DNA of 64,000 nt from an uncultured Lachnospiraceae bacterium (GTDB lineage Bacteria > Bacillota > Clostridia > Lachnospirales > Lachnospiraceae): assembly GCA_900542015.1 (NCBI GenBank), contig UQLY01000013.1, forward strand, positions 1-64,000, in the 5' to 3' direction. Every line of letters starts with the position of its first letter. The first letter of the stretch is position 1. The notes beneath the pieces are model-generated. The model was given only the letters and a program-made list of their open reading frames with translations, ran no database searches and was not told the origin of the DNA. Shown in pieces: positions 8,618-17,059 of this stretch. A program made the position numbers and the translations under genes.

Positions 8618-8646
8618 TTGGTAAAAATTCTTTTTGATGTTATAAT
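8618..8646 (+). promoter_or_regulatory. Promoter of gdpP-rplI-dnaB
   Basis: TTGGTA (8618-8623) and TATAAT (8641-8646), 17-nt spacer. The start point would fall at about 8652, making the in-frame ATG at 8656 leaderless and favouring the ATG at 8698. Confidence 0.7.
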
Positions 8647-8697
8647 AAACAATATATGGGTTTTAAACCGCAGGTTGTTTTAAAGAGGCAGTTTGAT

Positions 8698-10749
8698 ATG
8701 GATAAGAAATTAAAATTTAAGGGAAGGCTTCGTCTGTATTTCCAGATGCCGGTATGGTTCGGCATTTTGATGGCGATTATGGATGTGCTGATCTATACGA
8801 TTAACGTAAGCGCAGGCATTGTATTGTCCTGCTTTACTTTGGTTTATTTGGTTTCTTTTCTTATGCTGGAGCATTTCAATCGCCCGGTCATCATGAATGA
8901 AATGGTCAGCTTTGCCACTCAATACGGGCAAATACAGAAAAAACTATTGTGGGACCTGGAGCTTCCCAACGCTTTGCTGGATGAGACTGGGCGGATCATT
9001 TGGGCGAACCGCGCATTTTTGCAGATTGCGGGCAAGGAAAAACCGGAGAATAAGCTCATTACGACTTTGTTTCCCCTGATTACGCAGGACAGGCTGCCCG
9101 GGGCGGAGGCGGACGAGACGGAAGTGGATTTCCAGAAGGGAGACCGGGATTTTCATGCCCAGTTAAAAAAGATTCCGCTGGCGGAAACGGTAGAGAACAG
9201 CGATATTTTCGAGGCGGAAGGGACTTATGACGGATGCCTGATCGCGTTGTATTTATTTGATGAAACGGCGTTAAAGATCGCCCTGCGTGAAAACGACAAT
9301 CAAAGCCTTGCGGTAGGCTTGTTATATATCGACAATTATGAAGAAGCGCTGGACAGCGTGGAGGAAGTCAGACGTTCCCTGCTGACCGCCTTAATCGAGA
9401 GAAAGGTTAATAAATATTTTGCATCTATCGACGGAATTGTCCGCAAGATGGAAAAGGACAAGTTCTTTTTCATTTTAAGAAAACAGTCTTTGAAGACTTT
9501 GCAGGAAAACCGCTTTGATCTGCTTGAGGACGTCAAGACGGTCAATATCGGAAACGAAATGTCCGTGACGCTGAGTATCGGCGTAGGCGTCGGCGGACTG
9601 ACTTATGCACAGAATTATGAGTACGCCCGTACTTCTATTGATCTGGCGCTGGGACGCGGCGGCGACCAGGCTGTCGTAAAGACCAAGGACGGCGTAAGCT
9701 ATTACGGAGGAAAGAGCCAGCGGGTGGAAAAGAATACCCGTGTCAAGGCACGCGTCAAGGCACATGCCTTAAAGGAGATTATTTCCTCCAAGGACCGGGT
9801 GCTTGTGATGGGACACCGGATGACCGATGTGGACAGCTTCGGCGCTTCCGTAGGTGTGTACCGTATTGCAAAGGCGCTTGGCAGAAGCGCTTATATTGTC
9901 ATCAACGACGTTTCCTCTTCGATTAAGCCCCTGGTGGATCATTTTACCAGTCATGAAGATCCGGAAGAGTTGATTCTGATCAACAATACCCAGGCGATAG
10001 AGCTTGCCGGCGCCAACAGTTGTCTCGTGGTCGTGGATGTGAATAAGCCCAGTATTACGGAATGCCCGGAATTGCTGCGGCAATGCCGTTCCATTGTAGT
10101 ATTGGATCACCACAGACAGAGCGAGGAAGTCATTGAAAACGCAACGCTGTCCTATATTGAATCTTATGCGTCCAGCGCCTGTGAAATGGTTACGGAAGTC
10201 ATTCAGTATATCGAAAGCGGTTTGAAGTTAAAGAGCGCGGAGGCGGACTGCCTCTATGGGGGTATCGTGATCGATACGAACAATTTTACAAGCAAAGCTG
10301 GCGTCAGAACCTTTGAAGCGGCGGCATATTTGAGGAGAAACGGCGCGGACGTGTCGAGAGTCAGAAAAATGCTCCGCGACGACGTGGCGGATTACAGAGC
10401 AAAGGCTGAGGTCATCAGCAAGGCGTATATATTTAAAGATATTTTTGCAATTTCCGTATGTGAATCCAAAGAGGCGCAGAATCCTACGATCGTGGGGGCG
10501 CAGGCGGCAAACGAGCTGTTGAATATTACGGGGATTAAGGCGAGCTTTGTGCTGACGGAGTACAATCAGGTCATTTATATCAGCGCACGCAGTATCGACG
10601 AAATGAATGTGCAGATCATTATGGAAAAAATGGGAGGCGGCGGTCACCTGAACGTGGCTGCGACGCAGCTTAAGGATATAACCCTTGAGGAAGCGCAGGA
10701 GCGGCTGAAGGAAACTTTGGTCCATATGCTGGAGGAAGGAGAAATATAG
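8698..10749 (+). CDS. gdpP: Cyclic-di-AMP phosphodiesterase GdpP
   Basis: Taken from the ATG at 8698 the protein has 683 residues: two N-terminal membrane helices (about 15-60), a PAS-like domain, a degenerate GGDEF domain, then DHH-DHHA1. The phosphodiesterase motifs are visible: MGHRMTDVDSFG near 371, VLDHH near 470 and GGGGH near 645. GdpP hydrolyses c-di-AMP, which controls potassium uptake and wall stress. It is followed after 1 nt by rplI and then dnaB, a conserved Firmicutes order. The alternative start 14 codons upstream lies right at the predicted transcription start. Confidence 0.94.
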   Translation: MDKKLKFKGRLRLYFQMPVWFGILMAIMDVLIYTINVSAGIVLSCFTLVYLVSFLMLEHFNRPVIMNEMVSFATQYGQIQKKLLWDLELPNALLDETGRIIWANRAFLQIAGKEKPENKLITTLFPLITQDRLPGAEADETEVDFQKGDRDFHAQLKKIPLAETVENSDIFEAEGTYDGCLIALYLFDETALKIALRENDNQSLAVGLLYIDNYEEALDSVEEVRRSLLTALIERKVNKYFASIDGIVRKMEKDKFFFILRKQSLKTLQENRFDLLEDVKTVNIGNEMSVTLSIGVGVGGLTYAQNYEYARTSIDLALGRGGDQAVVKTKDGVSYYGGKSQRVEKNTRVKARVKAHALKEIISSKDRVLVMGHRMTDVDSFGASVGVYRIAKALGRSAYIVINDVSSSIKPLVDHFTSHEDPEELILINNTQAIELAGANSCLVVVDVNKPSITECPELLRQCRSIVVLDHHRQSEEVIENATLSYIESYASSACEMVTEVIQYIESGLKLKSAEADCLYGGIVIDTNNFTSKAGVRTFEAAAYLRRNGADVSRVRKMLRDDVADYRAKAEVISKAYIFKDIFAISVCESKEAQNPTIVGAQAANELLNITGIKASFVLTEYNQVIYISARSIDEMNVQIIMEKMGGGGHLNVAATQLKDITLEEAQERLKETLVHMLEEGEI

Positions 10750-10750
10750 T

Positions 10751-11197
10751 ATGAAGGTTATTTTGTTGGAAGACGTAAAAACCCTTGGGAAAAAGGGAGA
10801 TATTATCAACGCAAACGACGGCTACGCGAGAAATTACATTTTGCCTAAGAAACTGGGAGTTGAAGCGACGCCTAAAAATTTAAACGATTTGAAGTTGAAA
10901 AAGGCAAACGAGGATAAAGTGGCGGCGCAGCTTTTACAGAATGCAAAGGATTTTGCAAAGGAACTGGAGGATCAAAGCGTTGTTGTAAAAATGAAAGCGG
11001 GAGAAGGCGGAAAGGCTTTCGGATCGGTTTCCACCAAGGAAATTGCCACGGCGTATAAAGAACAATACAAAAAAGAGTTGGATAAAAAGAAAATTGTACT
11101 GCCGGAGGCAATCAAAAATTTTGGCACATATGAAGTAAAGGTAAAATTACATCCGCAGGTCAGCGGCGTATTAAAGGTAAAAGTAGAAGAGGCTTAG
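10751..11197 (+). CDS. rplI: 50S ribosomal protein L9
   Basis: The 148-residue protein has the standard N-domain MKVILLEDVKTLGKKGDII with GYARNYILPKKL, a connecting helix and a C-domain ending in HPQVSGVLKVKV. L9 binds 23S rRNA near the L1 stalk. Spacing to gdpP and dnaB is one base on each side, so the three genes are surely co-transcribed and probably translationally coupled. Confidence 0.97.
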   Translation: MKVILLEDVKTLGKKGDIINANDGYARNYILPKKLGVEATPKNLNDLKLKKANEDKVAAQLLQNAKDFAKELEDQSVVVKMKAGEGGKAFGSVSTKEIATAYKEQYKKELDKKKIVLPEAIKNFGTYEVKVKLHPQVSGVLKVKVEEA

Positions 11198-11198
11198 G

Positions 11199-12560
11199 AT
11201 GGCAGCAGAGGAACAGGTAATCAAAAGAATAATGCCCCATAGCGTAGAGGCGGAGCAGTCTGTCATCGGCTCCATGATGATCGACCGGGATGCGATTATT
11301 ACGGCGTCGGAAATGCTTGTGGCGGAGGATTTCTACGGTAAGCAGTTCGGGACGCTTTTTGAGGCGATTGTGGAGCTTCAGGAGAGCGACGGAGTTGTGG
11401 ACATTGTGACGCTTCAGGATAAGCTGAATGAAAAAGGCGTTCCCATGGAGATTAACAATGTGGAATATCTGGGAAATTTGATTACGGCAGTCCCGACCTC
11501 TGCAAATATTAAACAGTACTGCCAGATTGTTTCGGAGAAGTCTTTGCTGCGGAAATTGATACGGCTCAACGAGGATATCGCCAATGCCTGTTATATGGGC
11601 AGAGAAGATACGGACGTTATCCTGGAAGAAACGGAGAAAAAGATTTTTTCTCTGGTACAAAAGAGAAATACGAGGGACTACATACCGATCCGGGACATTG
11701 TCATGGAGGCAATGAATAAGATCGAAAAGGCGTCTCAGGCGGGAGGCGCGGTTACGGGTATTCCCACGGGCTTTTTGGATCTGGATTATAAGCTTGCGGG
11801 GCTGCAGCCCTCGGATCTGGTGCTTGTGGCGGCGAGACCCTCCATGGGTAAAACGGCTTTTGTATTGAATATCGCCCAGCACGTGGCGTTTAAACAGAAT
11901 TTGACGGTAGCGATTTTCAGCCTGGAAATGTCGGAAGTGCAGTTGGTAAACCGTCTGTTTTCTTTGGAATCCAATGTCAATTCGGGAAATATCAGAACCG
12001 GTAATCTGTCTGACGACGATTGGGATAAGCTGATTGAGACGGCGGGAGTTGTGGGCAATTCCAACCTGATTATCGACGCGACGCCGGGAATCAGTATTTC
12101 GGAGCTGCGGAGTAAGTGCAGAAAATATAAGATGGAAAAAGACCTGAAACTGATCATTATCGACTACCTGCAGTTGATGAGCGGAAGCGGGCGTTCGGCG
12201 GCGGAGTCCAGGCAGCAGGAGATTTCGGAGATTTCCCGTTCCTTAAAGGCGCTTGCGAGGGAGCTAAACGTGCCGGTAATTGCCTTGTCGCAGTTGAGCC
12301 GTGCCGTGGAACAGAGACCGGATAAAAGACCGATGCTGTCGGATCTGCGTGAGTCCGGAGCCATTGAGCAGGACGCCGACGTGGTCATGTTTATTTACAG
12401 GGACGATTATTATAATAAAGATACGCAGGAAATGGGCGTTGCGGAGATCAATATCGCAAAGCAGAGAAACGGTCCCATTGGCGTCGTTAAGCTTGCATGG
12501 CTGCCGGATTATACTAAGTTTGCAAACCTGGAGCGCCAGAGCGGGCATTATGACTCGTGA
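11199..12560 (+). CDS. dnaB: Replicative DNA helicase DnaB
   Basis: The 453-residue protein has an N-terminal DnaB domain (MPHSVEAEQSVIGSMM) and a RecA-like helicase core with Walker A ARPSMGKTAF near 213, Walker B IIIDYLQLM near 320, and the later SQLSRAVEQR and SDLRESGAIEQDAD motifs. It is the ring helicase at the fork, loaded in Firmicutes by DnaI with DnaD; those loader genes lie 31 kb away in the same window. No intein is visible. Confidence 0.97.
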   Translation: MAAEEQVIKRIMPHSVEAEQSVIGSMMIDRDAIITASEMLVAEDFYGKQFGTLFEAIVELQESDGVVDIVTLQDKLNEKGVPMEINNVEYLGNLITAVPTSANIKQYCQIVSEKSLLRKLIRLNEDIANACYMGREDTDVILEETEKKIFSLVQKRNTRDYIPIRDIVMEAMNKIEKASQAGGAVTGIPTGFLDLDYKLAGLQPSDLVLVAARPSMGKTAFVLNIAQHVAFKQNLTVAIFSLEMSEVQLVNRLFSLESNVNSGNIRTGNLSDDDWDKLIETAGVVGNSNLIIDATPGISISELRSKCRKYKMEKDLKLIIIDYLQLMSGSGRSAAESRQQEISEISRSLKALARELNVPVIALSQLSRAVEQRPDKRPMLSDLRESGAIEQDADVVMFIYRDDYYNKDTQEMGVAEINIAKQRNGPIGVVKLAWLPDYTKFANLERQSGHYDS

Positions 12561-12596
12561 GAACCATAACTTGACAGAAAAACTGAAAAAGACTAA

Positions 12597-12640
12597 AAAG
12601 GGCTGCACATGAAAGGAATTTCATGTGCAGCCTTTATGGT
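12597..12640. terminator. Bidirectional terminator between dnaB and the ferredoxin gene
   Basis: A perfect 14-bp stem (12601-12614 with 12619-12632) has a 4-nt loop. A run precedes it and TTT follows, so it can serve both converging genes. Confidence 0.88.
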
Positions 12641-12647
12641 TGATTGA

Positions 12648-12818
12648 TTATTCTGCAGCGATTGCACCTGTAGGGCACTGTCCTGCACAAGTACCGCAAT
12701 CGATACATTTTTCGGGATCGATTTCAAATTTACCGTCTCCCATGCTGATTGCTCCAACAGGGCAAGCAGCTTCACATGCGCCACATGCTACACAAGCGTC
12801 ACCAATTTTGAATGCCAT
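12648..12818 (-). CDS. 2[4Fe-4S] ferredoxin
   Basis: This 56-residue gene is shorter than usual ORF cut-offs. The product is a clostridial-type bicluster ferredoxin with two CxxCxxCxxxCP motifs: CVACGACEAACP (residues 9-20) and CIDCGTCAGQCP (38-49). It carries electrons at low potential for fermentative enzymes. AGGAGG stands 8 nt before the ATG. It lies directly downstream of the pflA region but has its own upstream gap, so co-transcription with pflA is uncertain. Confidence 0.95.
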   Translation of the reverse strand: MAFKIGDACVACGACEAACPVGAISMGDGKFEIDPEKCIDCGTCAGQCPTGAIAAE

Positions 12819-12974
12819 AATAATATCCTCCTTAAAGTTGTAAAATTTGATAAAATATTATCAATCCATACTGTTATTCTAATACAAATGTATGGAGAAA
12901 ACAAGTAGCAAATAATAGAAAATTGCCCTATTCCGGCAACGATCCCTGCGCTGTTTTCCCCAAAAACGGGCGGG

Positions 12975-13745
12975 CTAATTGTGGTGCGTAATGCCCAGCT
13001 CCGCGCGGCGTTTCCGGATGCCGTTTAAGATATATTCCTTCTTTTCGGGGATCAGTTTCTTGTCCATCGGAGGAACATCCTTTAAGACATAATCGATGCC
13101 CAGTTCTTTGTATTTTTTCTTTGCCATATCGTGATACGGCAATACGTCGAGAGCCTTCAGATTGGTAAACTGACCGATGAAATAGCCCAGCTTATATAAA
13201 GACTCCTCATCGTCGGTTATCCCCGGAACAACGACGTGCCTGATCCACATATCCACCTTCTTTTCGTTCAGATAAGCGGCAAAGGCAAGAATACCGTCGT
13301 TGGGCTGTTGCGTGAGCTTTTTATGCTTTTCGGGATCGATATGCTTGATATCGAGCATGACGAGATCGGTAATCTCCATCAGCTTATCCAGTTTTTTGTT
13401 ATATTCGGTATTATCCGGTTTATAAGCGATGCCGGAGGAGTCAATACAGGTATGGATACCGCGCTCTTTGCAAAGCGTGAACAATTCCAGCAGAAAATCA
13501 ATCTGCATCAGAGGCTCGCCGCCTGTGACGGTAATACCGCCGCCGTTTGCATAAAATGCCTTATTGCGTTCATATTGTTCAATGATTTTGGATGCTTCCA
13601 TAATTGTACCGCCTGTCATAGGCCAGGTGTCGGGATTATGGCAGTAAGCGCATCGCATTGGACAGCCCTGTACGAATACTACGAAACGTGTTCCGGGACC
13701 GTCCACCGTACCAAAACTTTCTAAAGAATGAATTCTTCCACTCAT
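12975..13745 (-). CDS. pflA: Pyruvate formate-lyase activating enzyme
   Basis: The 256-residue radical-SAM protein carries Cys28, Cys32 and Cys35 in CPMRCAYC for the [4Fe-4S] cluster, followed by GGEPLMQ and the VMLDIKH segment typical of PflA. It uses SAM to place the glycyl radical on PFL. It lies just downstream of the two-part PFL genes on the same strand. A terminator stands between them, and a TATAAT at 13826-13831 suggests that pflA can be read from its own start as well. Confidence 0.95.
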   Translation of the reverse strand: MSGRIHSLESFGTVDGPGTRFVVFVQGCPMRCAYCHNPDTWPMTGGTIMEASKIIEQYERNKAFYANGGGITVTGGEPLMQIDFLLELFTLCKERGIHTCIDSSGIAYKPDNTEYNKKLDKLMEITDLVMLDIKHIDPEKHKKLTQQPNDGILAFAAYLNEKKVDMWIRHVVVPGITDDEESLYKLGYFIGQFTNLKALDVLPYHDMAKKKYKELGIDYVLKDVPPMDKKLIPEKKEYILNGIRKRRAELGITHHN

Positions 13746-13847
13746 ATACCGTCCTCTTTTCTTTTTTACTGAGTCAGCTGCCGTTTGCGATGAACCGGCG
13801 GCTTGCGTTCCCCTTACTAACGCTCATTATAACACAGGTAAAGGGAA

Positions 13848-13879
13848 AGAAAAAGCCTTCCGGCAAAACCGGAAGGCTT
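13848..13879 (-). terminator. Terminator after the glycyl-radical subunit gene
   Basis: An 11-bp perfect stem (13853-13863 with 13869-13879) has a 5-nt loop. On the minus strand it is followed by TTTTTC. It separates the split PFL genes from pflA. Confidence 0.88.
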
Positions 13880-13899
13880 TGAAACATACCCAAATCGGA

Positions 13900-14142
13900 T
13901 TAGATGGATTCGTGGAATGTTCTGCTGATAACGTCTGCCTGCTGTTCAGGTGTTAATTTAATGAAGTTTACAGCGTAACCGGACACACGGATTGTCAACT
14001 GAGGATATTTTTCAGGATTTTTCTGAGCATCCAGTAAAGTCTCTCTGTTTAATACGTTTACGTTTAAGTGATGTCCGCCTTTTGTAGCATAACCGTCTAA
14101 TAAGTTTACTAAGTTATTAACCTGAGCTGTATTTTCTGCCAT
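13900..14142 (-). CDS. Free-standing glycyl-radical domain of PFL (GrcA-like)
   Basis: The 80-residue protein corresponds to the last part of a normal PFL: NLVNLLDGYATKGGHHLNVN leads into NRETLLDAQKNPEKYPQLT and IRVSGYAV, with the radical glycine at Gly55. E. coli GrcA (YfiD) is a spare part for a complete PFL. Here the companion PFL at 14444-16483 lacks this domain, so this protein should be an obligatory subunit. It has its own GGAGG site before the ATG. A stem-loop at 14170-14194 lies upstream and a terminator downstream. Confidence 0.93.
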   Translation of the reverse strand: MAENTAQVNNLVNLLDGYATKGGHHLNVNVLNRETLLDAQKNPEKYPQLTIRVSGYAVNFIKLTPEQQADVISRTFHESI

Positions 14143-14169
14143 GATATATTACCTCCTATTAAAATATAT

Positions 14170-14194
14170 GGGGGATGTACATGGGGCATCCCCC
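14170..14194 (-). other. Intercistronic stem-loop in the split PFL operon
   Basis: A perfect 8-bp GC-rich stem (14170-14177 with 14187-14194) has a 9-nt loop. No U run follows on the minus strand, so it looks more like an mRNA processing or stabilising hairpin than a terminator. Confidence 0.6.
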
Positions 14195-14212
14195 GTGTGA
14201 ATCTTGTTTTGC

Positions 14213-14416
14213 TTATTCGTTGCCGTCTAAGCCTTCGTGAAGGGTAGGAACGCTGCATGCAAAAGGATTTTTGGAACACTCGGTGCATCCCATAGTCTCT
14301 ACGCTTTTAGACCCTTCTGCCTTTTCATCAATGTCAACATTTACATGACCGATATTGTTAGCCATGCCATTATCAAGCTGTTTGATCAGGTCTTCAATCA
14401 TTGCATTTTCGTCCAT
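14213..14416 (-). CDS. Small Cys-containing protein of the split PFL operon
   Basis: I do not recognise this 67-residue protein as a named family. It begins MDENAMIEDLIKQLD, continues HVNVDIDE, and ends in a Cys-rich segment GCTECSKNPFACS followed by an acidic tail. There is no signal peptide or membrane helix. The ATG at 14416 follows GAAAGGTG; an in-frame TTG six codons earlier is less likely. It lies 27 nt after the large PFL gene and before the glycyl-radical gene, so all three are probably on one mRNA. The first 34 residues resemble, without gaps, the 71-residue protein at 55960. A role in assembling or guarding the two-part enzyme is inference from position only. Confidence 0.75.
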   Translation of the reverse strand: MDENAMIEDLIKQLDNGMANNIGHVNVDIDEKAEGSKSVETMGCTECSKNPFACSVPTLHEGLDGNE

Positions 14417-14443
14417 AGCTTTCACCTTTCTCAATGTTAAGAA

Positions 14444-16483
14444 TTATTTGTTTAAGTCGATCTCGATGTCGCCTGCAAATACCTGATCCTCTTTACCAAG
14501 AGCTCCGGGGATGATGGTGAAGGTATTGGAGATACCGTCCTGAGCATCATTGAAAGGAAGCTTGGATACAGAAGATAAGGAAGCTACTGCACCATGAGTA
14601 TCACGTCCGTGCATCGGGTTAGCACCGGGAGCGAAAGGCTGACCTTTTCTACGTCCGTCAGGTGTGTTACCTGTTGCTTTACCATAAGTTACGTTAGAAG
14701 TAATGGTAAGGATGGATGTTGTAGGAACACCGTTTCTGTAGGTATGATGTCTTCTGATCGCTGTCATGAACTTGTGTACGATATCCTGAGCGATTTCGTC
14801 TACGCGGTCATCATCATTACCGTATTTAGGGAAGTCTCCGGTTGTCTTGAAGTCAACGATAATGCCGTCTTCGTCACGGATAACTTCAACTTTTGCATAT
14901 TTGATAGCAGATAAGGAGTCAGCTACGATGGACAGACCTGCAACACCTGTTGCAAAGTAACGTTTTACGTCTCTGTCATGTAAAGCCATCTGAGCTCTTT
15001 CATAGCAGTATTTATCGTGCATATAGTGGATGATGTTCAGAGTATTTACATATACGTCTGCCTGCCATTCCATCATATCCATGAATTTATCCATTACGTC
15101 GTCATAATCAAGTACGTCGCCGGTAACAGGACGGTATTTGGGACCAACCTGTTTCTTGGTAACTTCGTCGATACCGCCGTTCAAAGCGTACAGTAAGCAT
15201 TTCGCTAAGTTAGCACGAGCTCCGAAGAACTGCATTTCTTTACCGATTACCATGGAGGATACGCAGCATGCGATACCGTAGTCATCGCCATGAGTTACTC
15301 TCATCAGGTCATCGTTTTCGTACTGGATGGAAGAAGTCTTAATGGACATCTTCGCACAGAATTTCTTCCAGCCTTCCGGTAATCTTGTGGACCAGAGAAC
15401 CGTTAAGTTGGGTTCAGGAGAAGGTCCTAAGTTGTTTAATGTATTTAAGTAACGGAAGGACATCTTTGTTACTAACGGACGTCCGTCTACGCCGACACCG
15501 CCGAGGGACTCTGTAACCCATACAGGATCGCCTGCGAAGATCTGGTTGTATTCAGGTGTACGAGCGAATTTAACGCAACGCAATTTCATGATGAAGTGGT
15601 CAACAAATTCCTGAATCTGTTCTTCTGTGAAAGTACCGTTCTTTAAGTCTCTCTCAGCATAGCAGTCAAGGAATGTGGATGTACGTCCGAGGGACATAGC
15701 AGCACCGTTCTGCTCTTTTACCGCGCATAAATATCCGAAGTAAGTCCACTGGATAGCTTCCTGTACGTTGGAAGCGGGTTTGGAAATATCGCAGCCGTAA
15801 GAAGCAGCCATTTCCTTCATCATCTTCAGTGCTGTCATCTGTTCGGAAAGCTCTTCACGAAGACGGATAACGTCATCTGTCATAACGCGTCCTGTGGAAG
15901 CCTTCTGTGCTTCTTTGTCCTCGATCAGTCTGTCGATACCGTATAATGCAACACGTCTGTAGTCGCCGATGATACGTCCGCGTCCGTAAGCATCCGGAAG
16001 ACCGGTAATGATATGAGAGGAACGACATGCTCTCATTTCAGGGTTGTAAGCATCGAAACAACCAGCGTTGTGTGTTTTTCTGTGGGTGGAGAAGAACTCG
16101 GAGATTTCGGGATCTACTGTGTAGCCGTTATCTGTACAAGCTTTCTCTGCCATACGGATACCGCCGTAAGGCTGCATGGAGCGTTTGAAAGGTTTGTCTG
16201 TCTGGAAGCCTACGATAGTCTCTTTGCTCTTATCGAGGTATCCGGGACCGTGGGAAGTGATAGTGGAAACAACTTTGGTATCCATATCCAGTACCCCGCC
16301 TGCTTCACGTTCCTTTTTCTGTAAGTCAAGCACCATGTTCCATAAATCTTTGGTGTTCTGTGTAGGTCCTGCCAAGAAGCTCTCGTCTCCTTCGTAAGGA
16401 GTGTAGTTTCTCTGGATGAAGTCGCGAACATTGACTTCTTTGTCCCATTTGCCGCCTACAAAATCTGTCCATTCTGGTCTCAT
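14444..16483 (-). CDS. pflB: Formate C-acetyltransferase large part, lacking the glycyl-radical domain
   Basis: At 679 residues this is about 75-80 shorter than usual PFL. It starts in the normal way (MRPEWTDFVGGKW) and keeps the active-site pair Cys406-Cys407 in YGIACCVSSM. The sequence runs in register with PFL to DGISNTFTIIPGALGKEDQV and then stops after a short tail, exactly before the glycyl-radical domain, which is encoded at 13900-14142. The enzyme converts pyruvate and CoA to acetyl-CoA and formate. Each gene has its own ribosome site and a further gene lies between, so this is not a simple frameshift. AGGAGG lies 10 nt before the ATG, and a strong promoter lies about 90 nt upstream. 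Confidence 0.95.
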   Translation of the reverse strand: MRPEWTDFVGGKWDKEVNVRDFIQRNYTPYEGDESFLAGPTQNTKDLWNMVLDLQKKEREAGGVLDMDTKVVSTITSHGPGYLDKSKETIVGFQTDKPFKRSMQPYGGIRMAEKACTDNGYTVDPEISEFFSTHRKTHNAGCFDAYNPEMRACRSSHIITGLPDAYGRGRIIGDYRRVALYGIDRLIEDKEAQKASTGRVMTDDVIRLREELSEQMTALKMMKEMAASYGCDISKPASNVQEAIQWTYFGYLCAVKEQNGAAMSLGRTSTFLDCYAERDLKNGTFTEEQIQEFVDHFIMKLRCVKFARTPEYNQIFAGDPVWVTESLGGVGVDGRPLVTKMSFRYLNTLNNLGPSPEPNLTVLWSTRLPEGWKKFCAKMSIKTSSIQYENDDLMRVTHGDDYGIACCVSSMVIGKEMQFFGARANLAKCLLYALNGGIDEVTKKQVGPKYRPVTGDVLDYDDVMDKFMDMMEWQADVYVNTLNIIHYMHDKYCYERAQMALHDRDVKRYFATGVAGLSIVADSLSAIKYAKVEVIRDEDGIIVDFKTTGDFPKYGNDDDRVDEIAQDIVHKFMTAIRRHHTYRNGVPTTSILTITSNVTYGKATGNTPDGRRKGQPFAPGANPMHGRDTHGAVASLSSVSKLPFNDAQDGISNTFTIIPGALGKEDQVFAGDIEIDLNK

Positions 16484-16573
16484 TTTGAAATAGCCTCCTA
16501 TAAAAATATAATTTTTTTGAACGGAATTTAACCGTTAAGTCACGCATAAAAACTATGCTCATCCCATGCCTTA

Positions 16574-16603
16574 ATTATAGGTTAAAAGAAGTGGCTGCGT
16601 CAA
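16574..16603 (-). promoter_or_regulatory. Promoter of the split PFL operon
   Basis: On the minus strand TTGACG (16598-16603) and TATAAT (16574-16579) have an 18-nt spacer. It is the strongest promoter match upstream of the large PFL gene. Confidence 0.8.
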
Positions 16604-16709
16604 GACAAGGGTTGTACTTTTTTATATACAAACCGCTGTAAAATCAAAAGAAATTTATAAAAATTTACTAAACTTTTAAAAGACGGAGCGAACGTTTCAA
16701 AATGGAATA

Positions 16710-16738
16710 TTGATAAAAACACAAGAAGGGGTTATACT
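16710..16738 (+). promoter_or_regulatory. Promoter of the DUF1858 gene
   Basis: TTGATA (16710-16715) and TATACT (16733-16738), 17-nt spacer. It diverges from the PFL promoter about 110 nt away. Confidence 0.75.
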
Positions 16739-16773
16739 ATCAAAAAACAATACAAAATAAGGAGGTCACAGAC

Positions 16774-16965
16774 ATGACAGGAATCACGAAGGACATGACA
16801 ATCGGAGAGATTATCAGAATAAATGCAGATGTTATTCCCGTGCTGATCAACGCAGGTATGCACTGTGTGGGATGCCCCTCCGCCCAGGGAGAAACTTTGG
16901 AAGAGGCGGCTATGGTACACGGGATGGACGTAGATGATTTGATGACTAAGATTCAGGCATTATAA
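16774..16965 (+). CDS. DUF1858 domain protein
   Basis: The 63-residue protein has the DUF1858 pattern TIGEIIRINADVIPVLINAG followed by MHCVGCP, with Cys31 and Cys34 as a CxxC pair, and GETLEEAAMVHGMD. The same fold occurs at the N-terminus of ScdA/RIC-type iron-sulfur repair proteins and beside hybrid-cluster proteins, so a redox or Fe-S role is plausible but not proven. AGGAGG precedes the ATG. Its promoter diverges from that of PFL, and a terminator follows. Confidence 0.88.
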   Translation: MTGITKDMTIGEIIRINADVIPVLINAGMHCVGCPSAQGETLEEAAMVHGMDVDDLMTKIQAL

Positions 16966-17003
16966 TCGGTGCACGGATCAGGTGCAAAACATAAAGGTTA
17001 AGA

Positions 17004-17043
17004 ACCGGCGTTTGGCAGGAAAGAAGCCAGACGCCGGTTTTTT
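17004..17043 (+). terminator. Terminator after the DUF1858 gene
   Basis: ACCGGCGTTTGGC (17004-17016) pairs with GCCAGACGCCGGT (17026-17038) with one wobble, followed by a T run. It lies between converging genes. Confidence 0.9.
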
Positions 17044-17059
17044 GCCCTTTTGCTATCCG

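Noticed and set aside
13900..16483. PFL as one gene broken by a frameshift
   Set aside because: About 300 bp with another complete gene separate the parts, each has its own start and ribosome site, and the break is exactly at the domain border.
16612..16632. Rex or FNR operator upstream of PFL
   Set aside because: TTGTA...TACAA is symmetric but does not fit the known TTGTTAANNNNTTAACAA or TTGATNNNNATCAA patterns well enough.
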